Source: Synaphobranchus kaupii (lineage: Eukaryota; Chordata; Actinopteri; Anguilliformes; Synaphobranchidae). From it: a DNA stretch of 64,000 bases. Every line of letters begins with the position of its first letter. Position 1 is the first letter of the stretch. The notes under the pieces are model-generated. The model saw only the letters and a program-made list of their open reading frames with translations, ran no database searches and had not been told where the DNA came from. Position numbers and translations under genes: made by a program. Shown here one piece after another: positions 63,742 through 64,000 of this stretch. Location of the stretch: the NCBI GenBank assembly GCA_029718625.1, contig CM056380.1:110392028-110456027 (forward strand), given 5' to 3'.

Positions 63742-64000
63742 TATGACACATTGCAGACCTTAACACTGAATTCTGATTTTTTGCTCACGTCTGATTTAAA
63801 AAAAGAAAAACTGACCCAACAGTATTGCTGATTAACATTAATCTGTGGCCTGGAGAGTGACTGTGCAATTGGAATTGGGCCACTTTTAGCTGCAGTCTGA
63901 ACGTACCACGATTTAGCTCCTAGTGAGTTAAACATCCCTCATAAGTCCAATATCCTTGATATCATGATGACAGTTGCACATTACAATCAAGTAAATTGTA
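63742..64000. other. myof intron up to the window edge
   Basis: No exon recognised; the rest of myof lies beyond 64000. Confidence 0.5.

Overview
The window is vertebrate, and specifically ray-finned fish, nuclear DNA. It holds multi-exon genes with GT-AG introns, long CA/TG microsatellites, Tc1/mariner elements of the types typical of teleosts (one with Sleeping-Beauty-like ends), tRNA-derived SINEs, V-SINE-like repeats and hAT-type MITEs. The species cannot be read from the sequence. A 500-base run of N (41001-41500) shows a draft assembly.

Two protein-coding genes are supported and lie tail to tail. Left, on the + strand, is an efemp1-like (fibulin-3) gene. Ten coding exons run from 8827 to 43315: signal peptide, atypical first EGF module with a proline-rich linker, five further calcium-binding EGF modules and the C-terminal fibulin module. 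Introns total more than 30 kb; the largest (10792-32064) is 21 kb of mobile and tandem repeats. The last EGF exon (39202-39326) is one base too long for its reading frame, so the gene as assembled is broken. Right, on the - strand, is the 3' part of a myoferlin (myof) gene. Twenty-two exons from 63132 down to 47825 encode about 900 residues, from the fourth C2 domain through the C-terminal membrane anchor. All splice phases agree; the 5' half lies beyond the right edge. The 4.5 kb between the stop codons should hold both 3' UTRs, a V-SINE-like copy, a MITE and a minisatellite.

Regions: 1-8826 is upstream sequence with a MITE-like repeat and a 64-bp minisatellite. 8827-43315 is efemp1 with an intact 1.6-kb Tc1-like transposon nested in an older Sleeping-Beauty-like element, several MITEs, LINE/SINE fragments, a 50-bp minisatellite of about 1.95 kb and a 48-bp minisatellite of about 2.1 kb. 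43316-47824 is intergenic/3' UTR. 47825-63132 is myof, whose introns hold at least seven minisatellites and six MITE or Tc1 derivatives. 63133-64000 is an intron with a deleted Tc1 copy.

Fibulin-3 is a secreted elastic-fibre and basement-membrane glycoprotein. Myoferlin is a membrane-anchored calcium sensor for fusion and repair. Nothing suggests that the two genes act together. I see no new gene system. The most unusual signal is how minisatellites arose here: several can be traced to a visible seed, either the end of a MITE (10820-11297, 49995-50866, probably 30640-31010) or a splice site of myof (donor at 56042, acceptor at 53349).
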